From: CAIYRG01 sp035318785
Lineage (GTDB): Bacteria; Pseudomonadota; Alphaproteobacteria; Micropepsales; Micropepsaceae
Direction of reading: 5' to 3'
NCBI GenBank assembly: GCA_035318785.1
Contig: DATHDZ010000341.1
Location: forward strand, 22,447 to 86,446
DNA: 64,000 bases
The notes under the pieces were generated by a model. The model had not been told where the DNA came from, did no database searches, and saw only the letters and a program-made list of their open reading frames with translations. Within the stretch, counting starts at the first letter, position 1. Every line of letters begins with the position of its first letter. A program made the translations under genes and the position numbers. Of the stretch, positions 54,433 to 62,945 are shown piece after piece.

Positions 54433-55476
54433 ATGATCACGCCAGGAACGTGCCGTGTCCTGCGAATTTTCGCGATCTGCGCGGCAGTTCTTGCTTCGAG
54501 CGCTGCTGGCGCGGCGGAATTCACGCTGATGCCGACGCCGAAAACCGTCAACATCGGAAACTTCAACGCGGCCAACAAACCGGTTCTGACCATCAATTCC
54601 GGCGACATCGTCACCCTGGAAGCCGCCACGCAATTGGAACCCGAAGCGATCGATGCGTCCCGCGTCGTGGCACCCAGCGTCGTGCCGCAATATGTGCGGG
54701 ACATCTATCGCGACGTGAAGGACAAGGGCCCCGGTCCGCATGTCCTCACCGGACCGATCTTCGTCAATGGCGCGATGCCGGGAGACGTGCTCGAGGTCCG
54801 CATTCTCGCGGTCGATCTCGCCGTCGGCTATGGCTACAACCGCCAGCGTCCCTATACCGGCGCCCTGCCCGACGAATTCACGGGTTTCTGGCAGCGGGTG
54901 ATTCCGATCAACCGCCAAGCCAAGACCGCCGAGGTCGCGCCCGGCGTCGTGGTGCCGCTGGATCATCCCTTCTTCGGCACGATGGGCGTCGCGCCGCCTC
55001 CCGTGATGGGACGCATCGGCAGCGGACCGCCGGGAATCCACAGCGGCAATCTGGACAACAAGGACCTTGGCGCCGGCTCGATCCTCTATATGCCTGTGCA
55101 TGTGCCGGGCGCGTTGTTCTCGGCGGGTGACGGGCACGGCGCGCAAGGCCAAGGCGAGGTCGATCTTTCGGCCGTCGAGACGGGCCTGCGGGGGCGCTTC
55201 CAGTTCGTCGTCCACAAGGACATGAAGCTGGTCTGGCCGCGCGGCGAAACCCCGACCCATTGGATCGTGATGGGGCTGAACACCAAATTGGATGAGGCCA
55301 TGAAGATGGCCGTCCGCGAGACCATCAGTTTCATCACCCAGCGCTTTCCCAAGCTGACGCGGGAGGAGGCCTATATGATCGCCAGCGTCGCGGTGGATTA
55401 TCACGTCACGCAGGTGGTGGACGGAACCGTGGGGATCCACGGCATGATCCCCAAGGCGATCTTCGTGAACCGTTGA
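54433..55476 (+). CDS. Secreted acetamidase/formamidase family protein
   Basis: A 347-residue protein of the FmdA/AmdA family, which hydrolyses formamide, acetamide or related amides. It has an N-terminal signal (RVLRIFAICAAVLASSAAGAAE), unusual for the normally cytosolic family. The core motifs GPIFVNGAMPGDVLEVRI, GPPGIHSGNLDNKDLGAGS and LYMPVHVPGALFSAGDGHGAQGQGEV are intact, including the metal-ligand His and Asp. Thus amide hydrolysis in the periplasm is inferred. It is preceded by repeat D and followed by a 359-bp spacer. ATG at 54433 has AGGAG upstream. Confidence 0.87.
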   Translation: MITPGTCRVLRIFAICAAVLASSAAGAAEFTLMPTPKTVNIGNFNAANKPVLTINSGDIVTLEAATQLEPEAIDASRVVAPSVVPQYVRDIYRDVKDKGPGPHVLTGPIFVNGAMPGDVLEVRILAVDLAVGYGYNRQRPYTGALPDEFTGFWQRVIPINRQAKTAEVAPGVVVPLDHPFFGTMGVAPPPVMGRIGSGPPGIHSGNLDNKDLGAGSILYMPVHVPGALFSAGDGHGAQGQGEVDLSAVETGLRGRFQFVVHKDMKLVWPRGETPTHWIVMGLNTKLDEAMKMAVRETISFITQRFPKLTREEAYMIASVAVDYHVTQVVDGTVGIHGMIPKAIFVNR

Positions 55477-55835
55477 GCCGCGTCCAAACGCTCGCTCGGC
55501 TAGGCCAAGTTCTCCAATTGCGGGCCCGGGAGTCAAACGTTTGTTGGCTTTCCTGACGTCAGAACGTACCCCGCCATTGGCGTCTACGCTCCAGGAGCAA
55601 GGTCGGCGAGGTGTGAGATCTGCCTTAGGCACAGCAGTTTGAACGGTGGGATTCGCGGGCATAACCACGATCGAGAGCTATCGAGACGACGGGCCAGGCG
55701 CCCGTTGGAGGTCTGATGAAAGGCGCGCCTGCGGCGTGATACGCCGCCTGACCCAAAGCCTTGTCGCCTGAAGTGCCGCCATTGCAACCCGCGCCGGGAC
55801 ACCTAGATCCTCCCTAAACCAAAGGAGGACCAATC
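55477..55835. other. 359-bp intergenic region with two hairpins
   Basis: No convincing gene. Two compact hairpins are visible: ACGGGC-N5-GCCCGT (55689-55705) and GCGGCGT-GAT-ACGCCGC (55731-55747). A minus-strand 72-codon frame at 55584-55802 lacks a ribosome site and known similarity. AAAGGAGG precedes the next gene start. The promoter of the following esterase must be here. Confidence 0.5.
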
Positions 55836-56615
55836 ATGACGATGAGCAGACGTAGTTTTTCGGCCGCCTTGGTTGCCGGTGCTGCCGCCTCGTTGATCTC
55901 CACCCGCGGCATGGCCGCGAACTCTTCTCCGGTCGTGGCCCGCAACGTTGTTCTCATTCACGGGTTGTTCGCCGACGGGTCATGCTGGTCCGAGGTGATC
56001 AGGCGATTGCAGGCCTCAGGACTCAATGCCACGGCCGTGCAAAATCCCCTGACGACGCTGCATGAATCGGTAGCTTCGGTCCAGCGAGTGCTGGCTCGAC
56101 AGGACGGCCCGACGGTTCTGGTCGGGCATTCCTTTGCCGGGATGATCGTCACCGAGGCCGGCGTGGATCCCCGTGTCTCGGCCCTCGTCTATGTTGCAGC
56201 GCGGGCCCCGGATGCGGGCGAGGACTACACGACACTTGCCAAGACATTTCCCACGCCACCGGCGTCCGCCGGCATCATTTTCGACGGTGACGAAGGGCGC
56301 CTCAGCGAGCAGGCATTCTTGCGCGATTTCGCGGGCGACCTGCCGGAAGCGAAGGCGAAGGTGCTCTATGCCGTCCAGGAGCCGTTCCAAAAGGCTCTGC
56401 TCACGGGTAAGACCACGCAGGCGGCTTGGCGCTCGAAGCCGAGTTTCTATGCCGTCTCGACGGAAGATCGGACGATCAATCCCGATCTCGAGCGGTTCAT
56501 GGCCAAACGCATGGGCGCAAAGACCATCGAGGTAAAAGCCAGTCATCTGTCGCTGATCTCCCACCCTGATGAGATCACGAATCTGATCCTGGAGGCTGCG
56601 GGGCAACGCAAGTAG
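55836..56615 (+). CDS. Secreted alpha/beta hydrolase (esterase-like)
   Basis: A 259-residue exported hydrolase. The start MTMSRRSFSAALVAGAAASL is a Tat-type signal. The nucleophile elbow is GHSFAG with Ser99; the Asp lies in VSTEDRTINP and the His in KASHLSLISHP. The pattern resembles the EstC/pyrethroid-hydrolase group of small esterases. It has a strong AAAGGAGG ribosome site. No operon partner is clear; the PEBP-like gene follows after 116 bp. Confidence 0.88.
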   Translation: MTMSRRSFSAALVAGAAASLISTRGMAANSSPVVARNVVLIHGLFADGSCWSEVIRRLQASGLNATAVQNPLTTLHESVASVQRVLARQDGPTVLVGHSFAGMIVTEAGVDPRVSALVYVAARAPDAGEDYTTLAKTFPTPPASAGIIFDGDEGRLSEQAFLRDFAGDLPEAKAKVLYAVQEPFQKALLTGKTTQAAWRSKPSFYAVSTEDRTINPDLERFMAKRMGAKTIEVKASHLSLISHPDEITNLILEAAGQRK

Positions 56616-56731
56616 CAGAATTCGCCGTTCCATAAGTTCAAACTGAGACCGCGCCCGGCGACAGTCATTCTTGCTGCAAAGACAGCGATGCTTTAATTCT
56701 CCCCTTCTCTTAACCCTTCGGAGGTTTTCTC

Positions 56732-57331
56732 ATGCTTGCTCAGCGTCAGTCCAAAATTCTCCTCGCAGCCGGAGGCATGGTGCTGGCTTCGTGGGCCCTA
56801 AGCGACTTCGTATATGCGGCCGCGGCGCCCTTCGCACTGACATCCGCGACGTTCAAAGACGGCACCATGATGCCGAAGAAGGTCGCCAACATGAATGCTC
56901 CCAATGCCCCGATGCCCAATCCGAACTGCGTCGGCGAGAACGTCTCGCCGCAGCTCTCCTGGGGCGGCGCGCCTGAAGGCACCAAGAGCTTCGCGCTCAC
57001 GATGGTCGATCCGGAAGGCCGCGGTGGTCTGGGCGTCTTCCATTGGGTGTCGTACGGCATTCCCGCCAATGTGACCTCCTTCGCGGAAGGCGAGGTCAGC
57101 AAGGCGTCGGACAAATATGTCGGCGGCAAGAGCACCCAGGGCGTGGGCAATTATTCCGGCCCCTGCACGCCGCCGGGCTCGCCGCACCATTATACGTTCA
57201 AGATCATCGCCACCGATCTGGACCCCAAAGAGCTGCCGCCGGGCCTCACGCTACCCGAATTCGAAGCCAAGCTCGCCGGTCATGCCAAGGGCGCGGCCGG
57301 CCTCGTCGGCCTGTTCGTGAAGCCGGAATAG
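56732..57331 (+). CDS. YbhB/YbcL (PEBP/Raf kinase inhibitor-like) secreted protein
   Basis: A 199-residue protein with an N-terminal hydrophobic signal (KILLAAGGMVLASWALSDF) and a phosphatidylethanolamine-binding-protein domain. Seen are the NPNCVGENVSPQLSWGGAPEGTKSFAL strand-loop, the DPEG anion-binding motif, GVFHWVSYGIP, and YSGPCTPPGSPHHYTFKIIA. Bacterial members bind small phosphate or lipid ligands; function is poorly known. It is followed by a converging hairpin at 57.35 kb and probably stands alone. Confidence 0.9.
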   Translation: MLAQRQSKILLAAGGMVLASWALSDFVYAAAAPFALTSATFKDGTMMPKKVANMNAPNAPMPNPNCVGENVSPQLSWGGAPEGTKSFALTMVDPEGRGGLGVFHWVSYGIPANVTSFAEGEVSKASDKYVGGKSTQGVGNYSGPCTPPGSPHHYTFKIIATDLDPKELPPGLTLPEFEAKLAGHAKGAAGLVGLFVKPE

Positions 57332-57348
57332 TCTGTCTGTTCCCGAGG

Positions 57349-57375
57349 CACCTTCCCCGCTTGTGGGGGAAGGTG
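57349..57375. repeat. Palindromic intergenic repeat (family copy E)
   Basis: CACCTTCCCC (57349-57358) pairs with GGGGAAGGTG (57366-57375), a 10-bp stem with 7-base loop, between two convergent genes. A second small hairpin GGGGGAATCCCCC follows at about 57393. It may serve as a bidirectional terminator. Confidence 0.65.
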
Positions 57376-57407
57376 GCCCGGAGGGCCGGAAGGGGGGAAT
57401 CCCCCTT

Positions 57408-57779
57408 TCAGCAGCACTCGCAGCCGAAGCCCTCGGGAAGGATCAGCGATTCCTTCATCCAGGCGTAGGGAAGGTTGTCAAAGGCCACCTCCTCCACCGG
57501 CTTGAACAGCTTGAAGTGGTGCCGCGTCTCGCCCTCCCAGAACACCACCGCGGTCTCGAGCGGCGGGCAGCCGGGAAGATTGCAGACGATTTCCGAGACC
57601 AGGATCGCCGCATCGGCGGATAGCTTGAAGCGCGCCCGGGTCCACTCCCGCACCCGTTCCAGGGCGGCGAGATGTTCGGGACCCTTTTTGACGCCGAAGC
57701 CCCCCCCATCATCGGAAGGATCGGGGCTCCGGGGAAACCATCCCGCGAGCGCAGCGTCGTAATCATTGTCCACACTCAT
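57408..57779 (-). CDS. Small protein of unknown function with C-terminal GCECC motif
   Basis: A 123-residue protein. The frame extends upstream to 57815, but MSVDNDYDAALAGW at 57779 gives a more natural start. Seen are a helical part (LAALERVREWTRARFKLS), a core with Cys-x5-Cys-like spacing (EIVCNLPGCPPLETAVVFW) and the end ILPEGFGCECC with three clustered cysteines. This may bind a metal or form a redox or persulfide site. No signal peptide. No known family recognised. It sits between convergent PEBP and divergent Zn-ADH genes. Confidence 0.6.
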   Translation of the reverse strand: MSVDNDYDAALAGWFPRSPDPSDDGGGFGVKKGPEHLAALERVREWTRARFKLSADAAILVSEIVCNLPGCPPLETAVVFWEGETRHHFKLFKPVEEVAFDNLPYAWMKESLILPEGFGCECC

Positions 57780-57941
57780 CCGCCGACCATTGCCTTGGCG
57801 CTCACAGCCTATCATAGGCGCGCGGCACCTAACGTTTTGCCATGGTTTACGGGCTTTTCAGCACAATATCTTGCGCTGCGCCCAGAAGAGTTTACAGGCG
57901 CTTGCCGCGAAGGTAGATAGCCCCCACACGATCTATCGGAG

Positions 57942-59066
57942 GTGAAGGCAGTGGTTGAGAAAGTCCCAGCGGCCGTGAAGATGGGCCCAAACGAAACGGT
58001 GTATCGCGAATTCGACATGCCGGAGATTCCGGAAGACGGCGCGCTGATCAAGGTGGAAATCGCCGGGATTTGCGGCAGCGACGTCAAGAATTACTCCAAG
58101 CCCATCCAGAACGTGATCATGGGGCACGAGAATGTCGGCGTCATTGCCAAGGCCGGCAACAAATTCCTCAAGCGCAAGGGCGTCAAGGAAGGCGACCGCG
58201 TGCTGCTGGAGCATTATCTCCCCGACATGACCTGCGAATGGTGCCATCAGGGCGAGTACCGCCATTGCGAGGCCACCGACTGGCACACCAATCCCAACGC
58301 CATCCGCTATGGCTACACTTCGGCCGACGTCGCGCCGCATCTGTGGGGCGGCTTCGCCCACTACCTCTTCGCACCCTGGAACGCCATCGTGCACAAGGTG
58401 CCCGACAATGTGACGCCGGAGCTCGCCGGCATTGCCACGCCGCTCGCCAACGGCATCCAATGGGCGCTGTTCGAAGCGGGCATCGGCTATGGCTCCGTCG
58501 TGCTTATCCAAGGCCCGGGCCAACAGGGCCTCGCCCAGATCGTCTCGTGCAAGCAGGCGGGCGCCGACTGCATCATCATCACCGGCACCACCAAAGACGC
58601 CAAGCGGCTGGCCGTGGCCAAGCTGCTGGGCGCCGACTACACGATCGACGTCCAGACGGAAGACCCGGTCGCCCGCATCAAGGAAATCACGGGCGGCAAG
58701 GGCGTGGACGTCTCCATCGATTGCACCGCGGGCGCCGGTACGGCGGCCATGATGCTGGGCGTGACGGCTCTCAAGCGCAAAGCCGGCGTGCTCGTGATCC
58801 AGGGCAATGAGATGAACACGTTCCCCGATTTCCCGATCTATCGCGTGACGCAGAAATACGCTTCGCTCAAAAGCGCGCGCGGCCACAGCTACAAGGCGTG
58901 CGAGCTGGCACTGAAGCAGCTCTCCTCGCACCGCTTCCCGCTGGAGAAGGCGATCACCCACACATTCGGGTTGAAGGAAGTGGACTGGGCGATCAAATCG
59001 GTGGCGGGCAAGGGCGCGGAGGACGTGATCCACGTTTCCGTGAACCCCTGGAAGGACGCGGCATAA
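57942..59066 (+). CDS. Zinc-dependent alcohol dehydrogenase (copy 1)
   Basis: A 374-residue medium-chain dehydrogenase. The catalytic zinc site is C44 (GICGSD) and H62-E63 (GHENVG). The structural zinc loop shows only three of the four usual cysteines (C98, C101, C109; D95 at the first position). The NAD motif is GPGQQGLAQIV. It likely oxidises an alcohol or a cis-dihydrodiol in the Rieske pathway, which is inference. GTG at 57942 begins MKAVVEK; GTG at 57951 has GGAGGTGA at better spacing. A palindromic repeat separates it from the next Zn-ADH. Confidence 0.9.
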   Translation: MKAVVEKVPAAVKMGPNETVYREFDMPEIPEDGALIKVEIAGICGSDVKNYSKPIQNVIMGHENVGVIAKAGNKFLKRKGVKEGDRVLLEHYLPDMTCEWCHQGEYRHCEATDWHTNPNAIRYGYTSADVAPHLWGGFAHYLFAPWNAIVHKVPDNVTPELAGIATPLANGIQWALFEAGIGYGSVVLIQGPGQQGLAQIVSCKQAGADCIIITGTTKDAKRLAVAKLLGADYTIDVQTEDPVARIKEITGGKGVDVSIDCTAGAGTAAMMLGVTALKRKAGVLVIQGNEMNTFPDFPIYRVTQKYASLKSARGHSYKACELALKQLSSHRFPLEKAITHTFGLKEVDWAIKSVAGKGAEDVIHVSVNPWKDAA

Positions 59067-59095
59067 CACGAGGCGTTTTGGGCATCGACAACACG

Positions 59096-59238
59096 CCCCC
59101 ACCGCCTCGCGCGAACCTGCGCTCGGCACCTCCCCCGCAAGCAGGGGAGGAAAACAAAGCTATCAGCCCACTTTCCTCCCCCGCGGCGCGGGGGAGGTGG
59201 CGAAGCATGGACGCATGTCCATGCGAGACGGAGGGGGG
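59096..59238. repeat. Composite palindromic intergenic repeat (family copy F)
   Basis: A 143-bp unit with outer arms CCCCCACCG and CGGAGGGGG and inner hairpins around CACCTCCCCCGC and CCTCCCCCGCGG. It matches copy D (54.2 kb) in order and orientation. It separates the two zinc alcohol dehydrogenase genes and ends about 50 bp before the second start. Confidence 0.75.
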
Positions 59239-59286
59239 ACCGCTGCTGCGCTTGTCAGGCCTTTGCGCCGCTCCTATACAAATTTC

Positions 59287-60390
59287 ATGAGCCCCAAAAC
59301 CAGCCTTGCCGCCGTCATGACGAGCCCGCGTCAGACCGAGCTGCGCGAGCTTCCCTTGCCGGAAATCCCCAGCGATGCCGGGCTGCTGCGGGTGGTCGCG
59401 ACCGGCATCTGTGGCAGCGACTGGGGCAAATATCTCAGCGACAAGTTCAGCCCCTGCATCCTCGGGCACGAGATCGTCGGCTATATCGAAAAACTCGGCG
59501 ATGCCGCGCGCTATCGCTGGGGCGTGAAAGAAGGCGATTACGTTGCTCTCGAGGAGTATCTCCCTTGCGGCCATTGCGAGTTTTGCCGCACCGGAGAATA
59601 TCGCTCCTGCTTAGAGACCGACCATTTCAATCCCAAAGGCGTGCGCTACGGCTCGACGCCGCTGACGGTCGAGCCGTCGCTCTATGGCGGTTACAGCGAA
59701 TATCTCTACATGCACCCGCGCACGGTTATTCACCGCCTGCCCGCGGACGTGCCGCCCCATATCGCGGCGATGGCGCTGCCCTTAGGTAACGGCTTCCAAT
59801 GGGCGTTCATGGATGGCGGCGCGGGACCGGGAAAGACCGTCGTCATCCTGGGTCCGGGACAGCAGGGCTGCGGCTGCGTGGTGGCGGCAAGCGTCGCGGG
59901 TGCGGACAACATCATCGTGGTGGGTCTCGCACGCGATGCGAACCGCTTCGAGACGGCGCGCAAATTGGGCGCCACCCATACCCTCGCCATCGACGAAGAG
60001 GATGTGCGCGAACGGATCAAGGACATCACCGGCGGCAGCATGGCCGATATCGTCATCGAGGTGACGAATGCCGGCCCCGAGATCATCAATGGCGGGCTTT
60101 CGCTGCTGAAGAAGCGCGGCCAGATGCTCTGCACGGCGTGGAAGAAATCCGCGGTGCCGCTTGATCTCGATCGCTTGATCCGCTTTCAGGCGAGTTTGCG
60201 TGGGGTGCGCGGCCATTCCTATGACGCCGTCGAGCTCGCCATCAACACCATGAAATCGAAGGACTATCCGTTGGAACTGATCTCGACGCATGTGGTCGGC
60301 CTCAAAGATGTCGACCGGGCGCTGAAGATCGTCGGCGGCGAAGCCAACGAAAACGCTATCCACATCACAGTTGAGCCTTGGAAGAGTTGA
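59287..60390 (+). CDS. Zinc-dependent alcohol dehydrogenase (copy 2)
   Basis: A 367-residue paralogue of copy 1. The catalytic zinc ligands are C42 and H61 (GHE). All four structural-zinc cysteines C94, C97, C100 and C108 (CGHCEFCRTGEYRSC) are present, unlike copy 1. The NAD motif reads GPGQQGCGCVV. It is followed after 13 bp by the first Rieske oxygenase and so is likely in the same transcript. ATG at 59287 is chosen over the earlier in-frame start lying inside repeat F. A dihydrodiol or hydroxyalkyl substrate is inferred. Confidence 0.92.
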   Translation: MSPKTSLAAVMTSPRQTELRELPLPEIPSDAGLLRVVATGICGSDWGKYLSDKFSPCILGHEIVGYIEKLGDAARYRWGVKEGDYVALEEYLPCGHCEFCRTGEYRSCLETDHFNPKGVRYGSTPLTVEPSLYGGYSEYLYMHPRTVIHRLPADVPPHIAAMALPLGNGFQWAFMDGGAGPGKTVVILGPGQQGCGCVVAASVAGADNIIVVGLARDANRFETARKLGATHTLAIDEEDVRERIKDITGGSMADIVIEVTNAGPEIINGGLSLLKKRGQMLCTAWKKSAVPLDLDRLIRFQASLRGVRGHSYDAVELAINTMKSKDYPLELISTHVVGLKDVDRALKIVGGEANENAIHITVEPWKS

Positions 60391-60403
60391 GGAGAATGTT
60401 CGT

Positions 60404-61672
60404 ATGCTGACGGTTGAAGAGAACGAACGCCTGACCCGAATAGGCGCGGGTACGCCCGCGGGAAAATTTCTGCGCCGCTATTGGTGGCCGATGTGCCTCT
60501 CGACCGAATTGCCGGAGCGCGACGGCGCGCCCCTGCGGGTCCGCTTGCTCGGCGAAGATTTGATCGCGTTTCGCGACACCGAAGGAAAAGTGGGATTGGT
60601 AGAGGCTTATTGTCCGCACCGGCGTGCGCCGCTGTTCTTTGCGCGCAACGAGGAATGCGGCCTGCGCTGCGTCTATCATGGCTGGAAATTCAACCGGGAC
60701 GGCGATTGCGTCGACATGCCCTCGGAGCCGGCGGGCACCACGCTGCAGGCAAAAGTGAAGATCCTCGCCTACCCCACCGTGGAGAAAGGCGGCGTGGTGT
60801 GGACCTATATGGGGCCGAAAGAACTGATGCCGGCCGAACCGGATTATGAATGGACCCGCGCGCCGGCGACGCATCGCTATGTCTCTAAGACCTTCGAAAA
60901 CTGCAACTATCTACAGGCGCTCGAAGGCGGTTTGGATACCGCGCACTCGTCCTTCGCGCATTATAACAAGCTGGGCGACCGGACCAATCTGCGCCAGCAC
61001 GACCGCGCACCGCATATCGACGTCGAGCGCACCGATTACGGCTATTATTATGTGTCGCAGCGCAATGTGGACGACGGCAAATATGTGCGCGTCTATCATT
61101 ACGTGATGCCGGCGCAGCAGCTTCGCGCCAGTGTCATCGGCTATGAGGGCGTGCGCAACAAACCGGCGCGTCTCGACGGACATATCTGGGCGCCCATCGA
61201 TGATGTCACGACCTTCGTCTACAACATCATGTGCGCGCCCCATCCCGAAGACGAACTGACGCCCGAGGCTGTGGAAACCCGCGAGAAGGCGGCGGGCCGC
61301 GGGCGCGAGGATTCCCTGCCGGGCACGTTCCGCCTCAAGCGCAACCAGTCGAACGATTATATGATCGACCGGCAGATGCAGAAGACGCAGAATTTCACCG
61401 GCATTGTCGGGGTCAACACACAGGATTTCGCACTGCAGGAGGGCATGGGCCCGATCTGCGACCGCTCCCGGGAATTCCTCGGCACCTCCGATAAGGCCAT
61501 CGTCGCGATGCGGCGGCTGCTGATCGAAGCCATCTCGGTTAATGAGAAGGGCGGCACGCCGCGCGCAGTCGATCCCAAGACATACCGCAACGTCCGGGCT
61601 TATGATCGCGTGGTGCCCGCGGGTCAGGATTGGAAGACGGTGATGGAGAAGGATCTCGTCGCGATATGGTGA
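60404..61672 (+). CDS. Rieske non-heme iron aromatic ring-hydroxylating oxygenase, alpha subunit (copy 1)
   Basis: A 422-residue oxygenase resembling phthalate 4,5-dioxygenase/vanillate demethylase large subunits. The Rieske [2Fe-2S] ligands are C70-x-H72 and C89-x2-H92 (YCPHRR and RCVYHGWK). The mononuclear iron ligands lie in GLDTAHSSFAH (H181, H186; D178 close). ATG at 60404 gives the normal start. It has no own ferredoxin or reductase; the PDR reductase at 32.7 kb could supply electrons. The paralogue follows after one base. It probably hydroxylates a carboxylated aromatic ring. Confidence 0.93.
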   Translation: MLTVEENERLTRIGAGTPAGKFLRRYWWPMCLSTELPERDGAPLRVRLLGEDLIAFRDTEGKVGLVEAYCPHRRAPLFFARNEECGLRCVYHGWKFNRDGDCVDMPSEPAGTTLQAKVKILAYPTVEKGGVVWTYMGPKELMPAEPDYEWTRAPATHRYVSKTFENCNYLQALEGGLDTAHSSFAHYNKLGDRTNLRQHDRAPHIDVERTDYGYYYVSQRNVDDGKYVRVYHYVMPAQQLRASVIGYEGVRNKPARLDGHIWAPIDDVTTFVYNIMCAPHPEDELTPEAVETREKAAGRGREDSLPGTFRLKRNQSNDYMIDRQMQKTQNFTGIVGVNTQDFALQEGMGPICDRSREFLGTSDKAIVAMRRLLIEAISVNEKGGTPRAVDPKTYRNVRAYDRVVPAGQDWKTVMEKDLVAIW

Positions 61673-61673
61673 G

Positions 61674-62945
61674 ATGCTGACCCCGGAAGAAAACGCCCGA
61701 CTGACTCGCGTCTCGCGCGGCACGCCGATGGGCGAGCTGCTGCGGCGTTATTGGCAGCCGGCGTGTCTTTCCAGCGAGCTTCCCGAAAATGACGGCGCGC
61801 CGCTGCGCCTGCGCCTGCTTGGCGAAGACCTCATCGGGTTCCGCGACACCGAAGGCAGGATCGGACTTGTCGATGCGTTTTGTCCGCATCGGCGCGCGCC
61901 GCTCTTCTTCGCGCGCAACGAGGAATGCGGCTTGCGCTGCGTCTATCATGGCTGGAAATTCGATCGGAACGGAGCATGCGTCGACATGCCGTCGGAACCT
62001 GCTGGCACGACGCTCCAGGACAAGGTGAAGCTCCTCGCCTACCCTATTGTCGAAAAAGGCGGCGTGGTGTGGACCTATATGGGTCCTAAAGACCTCACGC
62101 CGCCCGAGCCCGATTATGAATGGACGCGAGCACCCGCAAGCCACCGCTTCGTGTCCAAGACATTCGAGAACTGCAATTGGTTCCAAGCACTCGAAGGCGG
62201 CCTCGACACATCGCATTCCTCCTTCGCGCACAACAATTTTGGCAACAACAAAGCCGAGCCGCGCCAGCGCGACCGCTCGCCCAGAATCGACGTGGAGCGT
62301 ACGGATTACGGCTATTACTACGTCTCGACCCGCAATCTCGGCGATGAAGGAAACTATGTCCGCGTCTATCAATATGTGATGCCCGCCCAACAGATGCGCG
62401 CCAACAATGTGGGCTGGTTCGGCGGCAAGAACGAAGTGCCGCGCGCCGACGGACATATCTGGGCGCCCATCGATGACACGACGACCCATGTCTATAATTG
62501 GATGTGCTCATATGACGAGACGGTCGAACTCGCGCCGGAATGGGTCGAGGAACGCGAAACCCAGATGGGTCGTGGGCAGAACGATCTCATTCCCGGCACA
62601 TTCCGTTTGAAGAAAAACCAATCCAACGACTACGGAATCGACCGGCAGATGCAGAAGACGCAAAATTTCACCGGTATCGTCGGCGTCAACACGCAGGATT
62701 TCGCGCTGCAGGAAGGCATGGGAGCGATATGCGACCGCTCGAAGGAGTTCCTCGGATCGTCTGATAAGGCGGTCGTCGCCATGCGGCGGCTGATGCTGGA
62801 GGCGCTCGACATCGCGCAAAACGGCGGCACGCTACGCGGACTTGATCCGGAAAGCTGCCGCGCGGTGCGTCCGCACGATCGCATCGTCCCGCCGGGCCAG
62901 GACTGGCGGCAATTGTTCGAAGGGGAATTGAGGGCAAAATGGTGA
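61674..62945 (+). CDS. Rieske non-heme iron aromatic ring-hydroxylating oxygenase, alpha subunit (copy 2)
   Basis: A 423-residue close paralogue of copy 1. C70, H72, C89, H92, D178, H181 and H186 occupy the same positions. Strong identity runs through the Rieske domain and the DYGYYYVS segment; differences gather at about residues 190-250 and 270-300, the substrate-pocket region. It starts one base after the first oxygenase stop. A tandem duplication with divergence of specificity, or a heteromeric enzyme, are both possible. The next gene overlaps its end by 7 bp. Confidence 0.93.
   Translation: MLTPEENARLTRVSRGTPMGELLRRYWQPACLSSELPENDGAPLRLRLLGEDLIGFRDTEGRIGLVDAFCPHRRAPLFFARNEECGLRCVYHGWKFDRNGACVDMPSEPAGTTLQDKVKLLAYPIVEKGGVVWTYMGPKDLTPPEPDYEWTRAPASHRFVSKTFENCNWFQALEGGLDTSHSSFAHNNFGNNKAEPRQRDRSPRIDVERTDYGYYYVSTRNLGDEGNYVRVYQYVMPAQQMRANNVGWFGGKNEVPRADGHIWAPIDDTTTHVYNWMCSYDETVELAPEWVEERETQMGRGQNDLIPGTFRLKKNQSNDYGIDRQMQKTQNFTGIVGVNTQDFALQEGMGAICDRSKEFLGSSDKAVVAMRRLMLEALDIAQNGGTLRGLDPESCRAVRPHDRIVPPGQDWRQLFEGELRAKW

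Noticed and set aside
54144..54704. N-terminal extension of the decarboxylase-like gene to 54704
   Set aside because: The extension is read through palindromic repeat D and into the opposite gene; the family start is ATG at 54143.
55584..55802. 72-codon minus-strand frame between formamidase and esterase genes
   Set aside because: No ribosome site, no similarity recognised and the region contains two hairpins; treated as non-coding.
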